This document shows positions 16,977-24,905 of a DNA stretch of 64,000 nucleotides, piece after piece. The notes beneath the pieces are model-generated. The model ran no database searches. It was given only the letters and a program-made list of their open reading frames with translations, and was not told the origin of the DNA. The position numbers and the translations under genes are program-made. Every line of letters starts with the position of its first letter. The stretch's first letter is position 1. Origin of the DNA: Euryarchaeota archaeon UBA62 (GTDB lineage Archaea > Thermoplasmatota > Poseidoniia > Poseidoniales > Thalassarchaeaceae); contig DAPJ01000012.1 in NCBI GenBank assembly GCA_002502095.1, positions 8,488 through 72,487 on the forward strand, in the 5' to 3' direction.

Positions 16977-17968
16977 AGCAGTGGAAGGATGCTGGTCACG
17001 TCGCTCGAAGAACCTTGGAGGGAGTCAAAGGGGAGATTGTTGCAGGTAAGGGATGGAATGATGTTATTGACTCCGCTGAGAGGTTTATTCGTAGACACGG
17101 GGGTCAAGCCGCTTTCCCAGTAACTATCTCCGTTAATGATATGGCTGCTCATTATACTACCAATACCCAACTGAGTCCTCCAGAGGGATGGGAAAGGGAG
17201 ATGGTGTTTGAGAAGGGTGATTTGGTAAAGCTAGATGTCGGGGTTCACATCAAAGGAGCTCTTGGGGACAATGCGATGACGTTGGAAGTTGGAAATGGAG
17301 GAAATCACACCGATCAAATAAAGGCTGCGAAAGATGCTCGAGACGCTGCTATAGAGAAGATGCATCCGGGAACTTCTTGGCATGTCGTAGGAGCCGCCGC
17401 AGAACAGGTTGCAAAGGATGCTGGATTCTTGCCAATTTCCAATTTGTGCGGGCATAAAATGGAAAGATGGAGCCTGCATGATGGGGTTTCAATTCCTATG
17501 TACGCTTGTGGGATCAATAATCCAAGTTTCAAAGGCTCAGTAGAGAAAGGGGGGGTATACGCGGTTGAGCCATTCAATACTACCGGGAAGAGCGGTTTAG
17601 TTGAGAATGTGAATCCACATAATTCGTCCAATATACTCAGAGTAACCGGGAATGTCAATATCAGAAAGGCGCTGGCAAAGAAGAAGCTGAAGCCCCTGGG
17701 TGCGAGGCTGGCACACTACATTGAAGAGAGATATAGCACGCTTCCATTCGCAGAACGGTGGGCGTTCCCTCTGTTGGAGAAGCCTTTCCCTGAAGAGGAC
17801 GAGGAGTCCCTCAAGAGGAAGTGGGGGCAACTGGTGAAGAAGCTGACCTCGATTAGGTTCTTGGAAGTCTATTCTGCATTACGTGATCAGGATAGAGGAA
17901 ATGTTGGTCAGTTTGAACACACTGTTTACGTCACTGAAGGTGGCCCTGAGGTTCTTTCTGTATCTTAA
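16955..17968 (+). CDS. map: Methionine aminopeptidase, type 2 (archaeal)
   Basis: 337 residues. It removes N-terminal Met from new proteins. The pita-bread metal ligands are seen as KLDVGVHIKGALGDNAM (both Asp), LCGHKMERW (His), YAVEPFNTTG (Glu) and GQFEHTVYVTEGG (last Glu). The long insert between GHKM and YAVEPF is the type-2 helical insert found in archaea and eukaryotes. The TTG start at 16955 is supported by GGAGG seven bases upstream (16943-16947), inside the end of the Sua5 gene, so the two overlap and are probably coupled. Confidence 0.93.
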   Translation: MVEESDLKQWKDAGHVARRTLEGVKGEIVAGKGWNDVIDSAERFIRRHGGQAAFPVTISVNDMAAHYTTNTQLSPPEGWEREMVFEKGDLVKLDVGVHIKGALGDNAMTLEVGNGGNHTDQIKAAKDARDAAIEKMHPGTSWHVVGAAAEQVAKDAGFLPISNLCGHKMERWSLHDGVSIPMYACGINNPSFKGSVEKGGVYAVEPFNTTGKSGLVENVNPHNSSNILRVTGNVNIRKALAKKKLKPLGARLAHYIEERYSTLPFAERWAFPLLEKPFPEEDEESLKRKWGQLVKKLTSIRFLEVYSALRDQDRGNVGQFEHTVYVTEGGPEVLSVS

Positions 17969-18115
17969 TCAGAAGAAAAACGACTGAATCAGCACTTTTT
18001 GCAACTATTATTGATAACGATTATCTATCCCCTACCCTTAGTGGAGTATGTACGGGGCCGATTGGTTCTCGCAGAGTGCATCCCATCCCTTCGCAATTAT
18101 CTCTCGCCCTGTACA

Positions 18116-19045
18116 CTAAACAGATTCAGGCTTAGCCTTAGCATCTCCGAACATTGTGACCGCGATAATAGCAATGAAGATTAGAACCATTCCTGCTGAC
18201 TGCTGTGTAGAGGGAGTTTCGTTAAGAAGAAAAATACCCCAAATAATAGTTAATACTGGTTGGATAAGTACTGCAAATGAAGTGTGCGCTCCGGGAAGTC
18301 TCGGGAGTGCATATGTGATTGCTATCCAGCCGGCAACTTGGCAGGAAAAGGCCAGTAATAGAAGCCATGCATGGCTTGGCCATGTTATCTCGAAGCTTAT
18401 TTGTTGGACGCCTATCGATTCCATTGGAATTAGTCCTAGGAATAGAAGACCAATGGTTGCTCCTAGGGTAGCGTCCAGTTGGGCATTAGCCGCAGGAGCC
18501 ATCTGTTTGTTCGAGTACCTGTAGACGATTAGAAATGATGAGTAGAAAAACGCCGCTAACACTGCTGCTATTACCCCTCTAGTCGGATCCTCTCCATAGG
18601 GCTCACCATCCCATATTCCCGAGATGAGTGCGAGGCCAACTACAACAACAGGTAATGAAAGAAGAATTGATCGATTTGGTCTTTCTCCTAGGAGCTTCCA
18701 GCTTACCAATGTCACAATGATAACCTGCGAATTTCCTACGAGTGTAGCGATTCCTGTGCCTACGTAGTCTATAGCACTATGATATGCCAGGAAATCAAAT
18801 GCTATAATTAACCCAGCCAAGAAAGTGAGTCTCCTTGATCGGATATCACGAGTCTCCTTCTTTCTGGACAAAAACACAATCAAGAAGAGTAATGGAACGG
18901 CATATGCCATTCGAAAGAACGCTCCCGTCGCGGGGTTGGTTTCAGATAATTTGTACAGCAGTGGAGCGAAAGAAATTGCTCCTGCGCCTGCTAATGCTAT
19001 GAGCATCGTACGGCGATCTTCGGACGGTGGAGTGTCGGCGCTCAC
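18116..19045 (-). CDS. EamA/DMT-family transporter
   Basis: 309 residues with ten predicted membrane segments in two similar halves, the layout of EamA drug/metabolite transporters. Examples are IALAGAGAISFAPLLYKL, TFLAGLIIAFDFLAYHSA and YVGTGIATLVGNSQVIIVTLVSW in the first half, and VIAAVLAAFFYSSFLIVY and AHTSFAVLIQPVLTIIWGIF in the second. The substrate cannot be read from sequence. Its start overlaps the glutaredoxin stop by four bases, so it is last in a BolA-Grx-EamA operon. A 150-base gap with no gene separates it from the convergent map gene. Confidence 0.88.
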   Translation of the reverse strand: MSADTPPSEDRRTMLIALAGAGAISFAPLLYKLSETNPATGAFFRMAYAVPLLFLIVFLSRKKETRDIRSRRLTFLAGLIIAFDFLAYHSAIDYVGTGIATLVGNSQVIIVTLVSWKLLGERPNRSILLSLPVVVVGLALISGIWDGEPYGEDPTRGVIAAVLAAFFYSSFLIVYRYSNKQMAPAANAQLDATLGATIGLLFLGLIPMESIGVQQISFEITWPSHAWLLLLAFSCQVAGWIAITYALPRLPGAHTSFAVLIQPVLTIIWGIFLLNETPSTQQSAGMVLIFIAIIAVTMFGDAKAKPESV

Positions 19046-19383
19046 GCTCGGCCGGCTTCGTACATCTCTAGAAGGCTACCGTCTTGGAACATCTCGAGGA
19101 CTATGTCACTACCGCCGATCAGCTCACCGTGGACGAAGACTTGTGGGATTGTAGGGAAATCAGACCATTCCTTTAGAGCGGTTCTTGCCCTAGAGTCTGA
19201 CAGAACGTTCACACATGCAAATTGTTCGAGACCTACTTCCCTAGCGAAGGCACTAACTATCTGGGCTCCACGACTGGAGAAGCCACATTGTGGCTGTTCG
19301 GGCGTACCTTTCATAAAAATCACTAAATCGTTGCCATCGACTATCTCTTGCAATTCGCTTGGTGTCCAATTAAATCCGCTCAT
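19042..19383 (-). CDS. Monothiol glutaredoxin, CGFS type (Grx4/GrxD)
   Basis: 113 residues. The active site reads CGFSSRG (residues 33-39) after FMKGTPEQPQ, and WSDFPTIPQVFVHGELIGGSDIVLEM gives the glutathione-binding TIPQVFV and GGSD motifs of CGFS glutaredoxins. These proteins bind a 2Fe-2S cluster shared with glutathione and BolA and act in Fe-S delivery or sensing. The gene is four bases behind bolA and overlaps the EamA gene by four bases. CGFS glutaredoxins are widespread in bacteria and eukaryotes but uncommon in archaea. Confidence 0.94.
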   Translation of the reverse strand: MSGFNWTPSELQEIVDGNDLVIFMKGTPEQPQCGFSSRGAQIVSAFAREVGLEQFACVNVLSDSRARTALKEWSDFPTIPQVFVHGELIGGSDIVLEMFQDGSLLEMYEAGRA

Positions 19384-19387
19384 AATA

Positions 19388-19711
19388 TCACTTCTTGTTA
19401 GGTCGCCTTACGTGGATACCAAAGAACTCTTGCTTTCCAGAATGGGGATCAAAAGTTGTATTTCCCATTGCTGAGGATTGTTCGGGGGTCATACACTTCA
19501 AATCAAGAGCGTGTACTGAATTATCCTCAATATACTTCTTAAAATGCTTCAAAACTGGCATCTGCCTTTGGAGTGGCCTTACGCCCTCGAAATCCTCGGA
19601 TATTATTCTGACATGAAAATGATCACCCGAACCGTGTAAATCGGTAGCTTCTACTGAAGCAGTTGGATACACTTTCAGTACTTCCGATGACACCCATTCC
19701 TCGGAAACCAT
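19388..19711 (-). CDS. BolA-family protein
   Basis: 107 residues. The BolA core is recognisable from VEATDLHGSGDHFHVRIISEDFEG (the DxSGxHyxv-type motif; HGSGDHFHV here), LQRQMPVLKHFKKYIED and HALDLKCMTPEQ. The conserved C-terminal His, a likely Fe-S ligand with Grx, lies in the HALDLK segment. It stands directly before the CGFS glutaredoxin, its known partner in bacteria and eukaryotes, which supports a joint Fe-S trafficking role. The C-terminal 25 residues (GNTTFDPHSGKQEFFGIHVRRP) extend beyond the minimal fold. Confidence 0.9.
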   Translation of the reverse strand: MVSEEWVSSEVLKVYPTASVEATDLHGSGDHFHVRIISEDFEGVRPLQRQMPVLKHFKKYIEDNSVHALDLKCMTPEQSSAMGNTTFDPHSGKQEFFGIHVRRPNKK

Positions 19712-19747
19712 ACCACTGGATAGAGGGGTATGATTTCAATGCGTTGA

Positions 19748-20431
19748 TTATTGGCTCTCTAATACCTTATTTATTCTGAGAAGATTTTGAGAAATTGTAC
19801 CTTCGTCATTAATCAGTCCGCTGCCTACAACAGCAATGTCTATTCCCCACTCAGAGACCATCGCCGCGTTGTGATGCTTAATGCCTCCATCAATCATCAG
19901 GATTGGAGTTTTACCTCCTGAATTCTCCTGTTCATCTATAGCCTCTCTGAAAGCTTTGACTTTATGCTCAACCTCAGGGATGAACGACTGTCCACCCTTT
20001 CCTGGGACGACAGACATCACCAATACTAGATCTAGATCTGGCAATAGGGGCATAACTTCCTCGATTTCTGTATCTGGGTTCAGGACGCATCCAATCTGTG
20101 TTCCTGTTGACTGGACTTCTGAGATAAGGTTTGGAAAATCTTGAACTGCTTCAATATGAGCAATGATCATGTCCACTCCTGCATCAACATACTGAATCCA
20201 AGTTTCTTCGGCATTGTTGATCATTAGATGGCAATCTATGAACACTTCATCTCCTAACCTTTCTCTAACTGAACGGATAATTGCTGGTCCGAATGTTATT
20301 GTCTTATTGATAACCCAGTTTCCATCCATTACATCCATGTGAATCCAATTTATCCCTGCTTCAATGGCCTCATCTAAGGTTTCACCCAGTTTACAGAAGT
20401 CCGCAGTCAGTATGCTGGGAGTAACATCCAT
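19748..20431 (-). CDS. rpe: Ribulose-phosphate 3-epimerase
   Basis: 227 residues, TIM barrel. It interconverts ribulose 5-phosphate and xylulose 5-phosphate. Motifs are VTPSILTADFCKLGETL, the metal-binding IHMDVMDGNWV, DCHLMI with the second metal His, and VMSVVPGKGGQSFIPEV, followed by ILMIDGGIKHHNAAM, which carries the late Asp and phosphate-binding residues. The frame stays open 70 codons upstream, but the ATG at 20431 gives the expected N-terminus, and the longer form would run into the divergent thioredoxin gene. It implies a pentose-phosphate activity. Confidence 0.94.
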   Translation of the reverse strand: MDVTPSILTADFCKLGETLDEAIEAGINWIHMDVMDGNWVINKTITFGPAIIRSVRERLGDEVFIDCHLMINNAEETWIQYVDAGVDMIIAHIEAVQDFPNLISEVQSTGTQIGCVLNPDTEIEEVMPLLPDLDLVLVMSVVPGKGGQSFIPEVEHKVKAFREAIDEQENSGGKTPILMIDGGIKHHNAAMVSEWGIDIAVVGSGLINDEGTISQNLLRINKVLESQ

Positions 20432-20537
20432 GTACGCTCTGAACCAAGCGAGGAGGAGGAGGTTCTCAATCCCTTGGATACCGATAGTAAGACACAGGTT
20501 GATACGGTGCCCCCCTCTCAGGTGCTTGGGTGGACCC

Positions 20538-20855
20538 ATGGGACAAGTGATTGATGCTAGTGATTCGGACTTTGATGTAGTTACAAAGAGCGGGGGTTGG
20601 GTCCTAGTTGATTTCTGGGCTCCTTGGTGCGGTCCATGCAAAATGATTGCTCCAGTATTGAGTCAGGTAGCGACCGAGAGAGAGATTACAATAGCCAAGG
20701 TGAATACCGACGTAAATCCACTAAGTCCCGGCAGATTCGGAGTCAGAGGGATTCCGGCACTGATACTATTCAAGGATGGAGAAGTCGTTGATAGAATGAC
20801 TGGTGCTATGCCAAAGCCAGGTATGGACTCCTGGCTGAATCGACACATGTCTTAA
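20538..20855 (+). CDS. trxA: Thioredoxin
   Basis: 105 residues, a complete thioredoxin. The active site is WAPWCGPCKMIAPVL (CGPC near residue 32), preceded by WVLVDFW. The cis-proline loop reads FGVRGIPALILFKDGE. It reduces protein disulfides, with RNR as one usual client. The ATG at 20538 follows GGTGG and gives the normal length, while the open frame upstream overlaps the divergent rpe start. No clear TATA box was found in the 106 bases between the two genes. The 3' end overlaps the convergent STAND gene by four bases. Confidence 0.95.
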   Translation: MGQVIDASDSDFDVVTKSGGWVLVDFWAPWCGPCKMIAPVLSQVATEREITIAKVNTDVNPLSPGRFGVRGIPALILFKDGEVVDRMTGAMPKPGMDSWLNRHMS

Positions 20856-22396
20856 GATTCGAAAGCTTTTCTAAGTTTGATAGATCTATCCTCCAGAGGA
20901 TTTCCTACGTCTCTAAGTAGCCTTGCTCTGATAGCTTCATGTAACCACATTCCATCTTCTAGTTCCAGCATTAGGCCTCTTTCTATGAGCTCGAGTGGAG
21001 GGGGGCCATCATGTTCTGCGGCTTTGGCTATAATTTCCCATGGAACCGGTCTATCAGAAACAGATAGAATAGAGAGAATCTCCCTGCTATCCGGAGGGAG
21101 AACATCTAGAATCTCCTGATCGAGAAAACGAGTCCAATCCTCGTGTACGGTCTTTCCATAAAGTTCCAATAGCTCTACTGCCAATGGGTGTCCACCTGTG
21201 ATACTATGGATCTTTTCCACCTCTGTTTCATTGGGAAGGTTCATCGAAGCTATCCAAGTATTAACTTCCTCAATAGAAAGACCAGCCAGGTGTAGTTCTC
21301 TAACTCTCTCTCTTGTATGAACATCTCTCGTATCATAGAATGACAGTCTATTTCTTGAGATCAATATTAGTCTTAATGGAGCGATCTCGGCTACCTGTAA
21401 GAGAGCTCCAAAGAGGTAGTTCCCATCCGGCCCTATATTGTGAACATCGTCTAGGACAACCAGAAGTTCGGTTTCTTTCTTAGTATCTAAACCGGATTCG
21501 TCCAGTAAATGGGCCGTCAGCCTTCTCCTGTATGAATCGATATCAATTTCTACACCGGGCCTTAGTGGGAGAGCTTCCAGAATATTGTAAGGATCGTGCT
21601 TCCCATCATCCACTCCGACACCTATCTTGTGGAGTAGGCTTGTTGCAATCCCTAGAGGCGTGTCCCAAGGCTGGCAAGGATAGTACATTACTTCATATCC
21701 AGGAGCTGCTGGGATAGTATGGTTTAGCCAGTGTGAGGTAAGTGTTGTTTTTCCACAGCCAGCGATTCCAGAAATGGCTAACAATGGGATTCTGGATGAG
21801 AGCCAAGAGTCGAGTATGTCCTTCTCCACCAGTCTTCCATGTATCTCTCTAGTCACAGGTGGAAGATTTCGATAGGTAGAATAGGCACCGGAAAGTAGAT
21901 TTGGAGTGGGTTTTTTTCTCTCTGGCATCGACACAATAGCACCAAATCTAATATCTCCGAAATTGAGTACTCCCTCATGTTGGGCGTGCATCAATACTTG
22001 TAGTAGTGAGAGATTTGTTTCGAGTTTTTTTGCGGCCTCGTCTGCCCTTATTTCCAATAGCTTACCTTTCTTTCCCCTCAATAAAACGGTAGTAGTTCTT
22101 AGATTGGAAATCCTCTGCCTAGCTTCCAATCTTCCATCTTCGGTTAATTGCCATGTCTTCTGGCGACGATCTTCTCCTCTAACACTTCTAGAATGCTCAG
22201 AGACAAAGCCATTGGACATGAGCTCCCTCATTGCCCGGGAAACATTTGGAGGATGCATCGCGCATACCTCAGAAATTCCTGTTCTTGTTACTTCACTTGT
22301 TACAATATAATGATCCGCTTGATGGTCCTGTTCCCACAAGTGAAGAATTATCCTGTCTATGACGGGGATACTGACACGGGGGATACCGTCCGACAT
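20852..22396 (-). CDS. wHTH-STAND (NB-ARC-like) ATPase, predicted regulator
   Basis: 514 residues. Residues 1-95 form a winged helix-turn-helix: MHPPNVSRAMRELMSNGFV as the recognition region, then a DRRQKTWQLTEDGRLEA wing. A P-loop ATPase follows with Walker A LLAISGIAGCGKTTL (near residue 208), Walker B LLVVLDDVHNIG, the sensor-like LRLILISRNRL, and GGHPLAVELLELYG, which resembles the GLPLA motif of NB-ARC/AP-ATPases. A helical winged end closes the protein. STAND proteins act as ATP-gated switches, so a ligand-responsive DNA-binding regulator is inferred. No sensor repeat domain is attached, and the target and signal are unknown. Confidence 0.8.
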   Translation of the reverse strand: MSDGIPRVSIPVIDRIILHLWEQDHQADHYIVTSEVTRTGISEVCAMHPPNVSRAMRELMSNGFVSEHSRSVRGEDRRQKTWQLTEDGRLEARQRISNLRTTTVLLRGKKGKLLEIRADEAAKKLETNLSLLQVLMHAQHEGVLNFGDIRFGAIVSMPERKKPTPNLLSGAYSTYRNLPPVTREIHGRLVEKDILDSWLSSRIPLLAISGIAGCGKTTLTSHWLNHTIPAAPGYEVMYYPCQPWDTPLGIATSLLHKIGVGVDDGKHDPYNILEALPLRPGVEIDIDSYRRRLTAHLLDESGLDTKKETELLVVLDDVHNIGPDGNYLFGALLQVAEIAPLRLILISRNRLSFYDTRDVHTRERVRELHLAGLSIEEVNTWIASMNLPNETEVEKIHSITGGHPLAVELLELYGKTVHEDWTRFLDQEILDVLPPDSREILSILSVSDRPVPWEIIAKAAEHDGPPPLELIERGLMLELEDGMWLHEAIRARLLRDVGNPLEDRSIKLRKAFES

Positions 22397-22441
22397 GGTG
22401 GTTCCGAAGACTCCCTCCGCATCAAGAGTTTGGAATTCGGT

Positions 22442-24286
22442 TTATTCCAAACACTGAGGATATGGCTGTTGCATAGGAGGGAGAAATAGATCTGAGCATT
22501 CCCTGTCAAGAGATGGTAGAGAAAGAGTGCTCTCGCTCCCCAATGAGAGAGAAACGGGAAATGTTGAAACCGGACTAGGGATATAATCCTCGCCAGTTTG
22601 ACTGATTATCAGACGGATTCCATCTCCCTCAGGTACTACTACATCCATTCCAAAGAACTCCATCTTTGCCAGAACTGTCTGTCCGGGGACCAGAGGGCTT
22701 CCTTGATTCCCTCCTTGATGAAATCGTAAATCCATTACAGCGTGTCCTAGATGCATGTCAGAGCTTGATTGTACCATCTCCACGAAGAGATGCCCACTGG
22801 TGGAAAATGGAGAAATGGTAGCCTCCACATGAAAGGTAGGAGTTCCAACTATTCTAGTCAGAGATTCAAATTCAGGGCATTCAATCATCAGACTGGAGGT
22901 AGTAGTTATCGTATCGCTACCACCAACTATTGAACATTCATTCATACCTATAACGATTGGATTCGCAACAAGGGGAGGATAGGTCTGCTCAACTCTCCAA
23001 GTACCCATATTGTCCTGCACCTCTGCAATTAATCTTGGTTTTGGCCCCTTATCTAGTAAATAGAAATCGAACCACTCCAACATATCGTCCGCCCAGTCCC
23101 ACCTCAGGGTATATGGGAAGGCCTCAGCGCCTCTTCCTGACGACAGCGAGGAGTGCCCGCTTTCTCGGTCTGGATAATCATGTGCCCATTGTCCATAAAG
23201 TCCCTTCACGTCGAAACCTGCATCTATGGACATTTGATGTGCAGGGAATGCCATATGAGGATCGACATTCCAGTCTTGTAGGCCGTGTATGATGTATATC
23301 GAACCATTATAAAATTCTAGAGCATTAGTCAGGAAATGCCTTTCCTCCCAATAATCAGATCCAGTCCATGCTAGATTGTCTCCCGTCATGTATGCGGCTG
23401 GTCCTGCGTAGTATCCCTCCACATATCCCTCACAGGCATTCTCGATGTCCCCATTATCCCCGTCCAAGCCAAATGAGCCGTATACTCCATTATGCATTAT
23501 CGCCCCTCTTGCTTCCATACTGCCATTTCTCCACATCAAATCATGTACACCTATCAATCCAGACATTGGAACAATGGTAGCTAGATATTCGGATCCTGAT
23601 GCAGCCGCATTCCAAGGAGTGCTTCCATCGTATGATTTACCTATTGCACCTACCTTTCCATTGGACCATGATTGAGTCCCTAACCAGTCTACTGCTGCCT
23701 TGATGCCAGCTTGCTCATCATGACCCATCAGGTCCATACAGTGATTTGATTGCCCTGTTCCAAAAACTGAAACCTGTGCTACGCCGTACCCGTGTTGAAC
23801 ATAATTCTCAATTAGGAACCTTCCGAGTCTATCTGCGGGAGTGAGAGCATCAACGTCTCCATCATCATAGTACGGGCCTATCTCGGCAATAACCGGGACC
23901 TTGCATTCTTCCAGAACTTCAGATATTGTCAAATCGCATCCTTCCTTTTCTGGAAGCCACAATCCGAGATGAACTTCGGCCCCGCCCGTGAATCCTGCTC
24001 CTCCATCAGAAGCCGTAATCGAGGGCACGGGTACGAAGATTGACTGGACCTCTCCTGTGTCATATGTACCATTAATTGAAACCCTGCTGAATACGTCATC
24101 ATTTCTGTATTCCTTCTCTGATCGTTCCTCGACAGGTGGTAACCAATGTGTGGTCTCGACAGAATTATCTATTCCTGATTCTGACTCCAGGCACCCTGAT
24201 AGAGTTGGGCTAACCAATATTAGGACCAAGAATATGGTTACGACTCGCGGGAGCACGCCCCTCTGGAGGGTGTGAGAACTCATCAT
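22442..24286 (-). CDS. Secreted lipoprotein hydrolase, CocE/NonD (S15) family
   Basis: 614 residues. It starts with a lipoprotein-type signal: basic start, hydrophobic VVTIFLVLILVSPTL, then LSGC, so Cys32 or so would be lipid-modified and the enzyme anchored outside the cell. The alpha/beta-hydrolase nucleophile is in VGAIGKSYDGSTPWNAAASG (GxSxxG). Later segments (YIIHGLQDWNVDPHMAF; YGQWAHDYPD) carry the likely acid and His. A C-terminal beta-rich domain like that of X-Pro dipeptidyl-peptidase/CocE follows. Peptide or ester hydrolysis is likely, but the exact substrate is not readable. It fits a protein-degrading lifestyle. Confidence 0.87.
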   Translation of the reverse strand: MMSSHTLQRGVLPRVVTIFLVLILVSPTLSGCLESESGIDNSVETTHWLPPVEERSEKEYRNDDVFSRVSINGTYDTGEVQSIFVPVPSITASDGGAGFTGGAEVHLGLWLPEKEGCDLTISEVLEECKVPVIAEIGPYYDDGDVDALTPADRLGRFLIENYVQHGYGVAQVSVFGTGQSNHCMDLMGHDEQAGIKAAVDWLGTQSWSNGKVGAIGKSYDGSTPWNAAASGSEYLATIVPMSGLIGVHDLMWRNGSMEARGAIMHNGVYGSFGLDGDNGDIENACEGYVEGYYAGPAAYMTGDNLAWTGSDYWEERHFLTNALEFYNGSIYIIHGLQDWNVDPHMAFPAHQMSIDAGFDVKGLYGQWAHDYPDRESGHSSLSSGRGAEAFPYTLRWDWADDMLEWFDFYLLDKGPKPRLIAEVQDNMGTWRVEQTYPPLVANPIVIGMNECSIVGGSDTITTTSSLMIECPEFESLTRIVGTPTFHVEATISPFSTSGHLFVEMVQSSSDMHLGHAVMDLRFHQGGNQGSPLVPGQTVLAKMEFFGMDVVVPEGDGIRLIISQTGEDYIPSPVSTFPVSLSLGSESTLSLPSLDRECSDLFLPPMQQPYPQCLE

Positions 24287-24308
24287 AGATTCGGTTCATT
24301 GGGCAGGA

Positions 24309-24716
24309 TCATTGAACCAAGAGTCGCATCTCTTCGACGCTTTTTAGCTCAGCGAGATATATCTGCTCCATCGAATCGTATAAATCGTCAGTCTGTTCAA
24401 TTAAGGGGAGGAGTTCCGAATAAACTTCTGACGCTCTAATCTCTGTCTGAAGAGAATAATTCAACATTTCAATGTAATCTGTTGTGTGTATAATTGGATG
24501 AGAGTCACGTTCTGTAACTGGAATTCCCCCCAATTGAACAATTCCCTTACGAACAATATCGGCATGCTCTATAGACTCTGTCATTTCAGTGTTGAACATT
24601 GGTGAAAGTTGGAGCCGATTAATGCCAGTTATATTAGCGGCGTAATGTGCATACATATTCATCGCTCTGAGTTCCCAAGCTAGGGCTTCATTCATCTTTT
24701 TGATTAGCTCTGTCAC
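24309..24716 (-). CDS. Ferritin-like di-iron protein
   Basis: 135 residues, all helical. The pattern matches the bacterioferritin/rubrerythrin-type four-helix bundle: EALAWELRAMNMYAHYA in helix 1, MTESIEHADIVRKGI in helix 2, SLQTEIRASEVYSELLPL in helix 3 and YLAELKSVEEM in helix 4. They give Glu and ExxH-type ligands for a di-iron centre, although the last helix has Glu without a following His. Length is at the short end of the family. Iron storage, oxidation or peroxide defence are the possible roles. It lies 190 bases from the divergent peptidase gene. Confidence 0.75.
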   Translation of the reverse strand: MTELIKKMNEALAWELRAMNMYAHYAANITGINRLQLSPMFNTEMTESIEHADIVRKGIVQLGGIPVTERDSHPIIHTTDYIEMLNYSLQTEIRASEVYSELLPLIEQTDDLYDSMEQIYLAELKSVEEMRLLVQ

Positions 24717-24905
24717 AATATCATCCCTTAGGTTGGGCTAAACTTTCTTACCCCGTCTTGTCAAATATTACTACAGGATGGGAGTTATTAAACCAATCCA
24801 ATGAATGCCTCCAGTTCCTACTGAGTATAGTTGTAAGGTATCAATTAGTCAATAATTGTAAGAAATATTTTCTGGTTAAGGATTCGATAGTCAACAGCCT
24901 AGATT

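Noticed and set aside
17969..18115. Small ORFs in the gap between map and the EamA gene
   Set aside because: No ribosome binding site, no conserved-looking sequence; the gap between convergent genes seems to hold only terminators.
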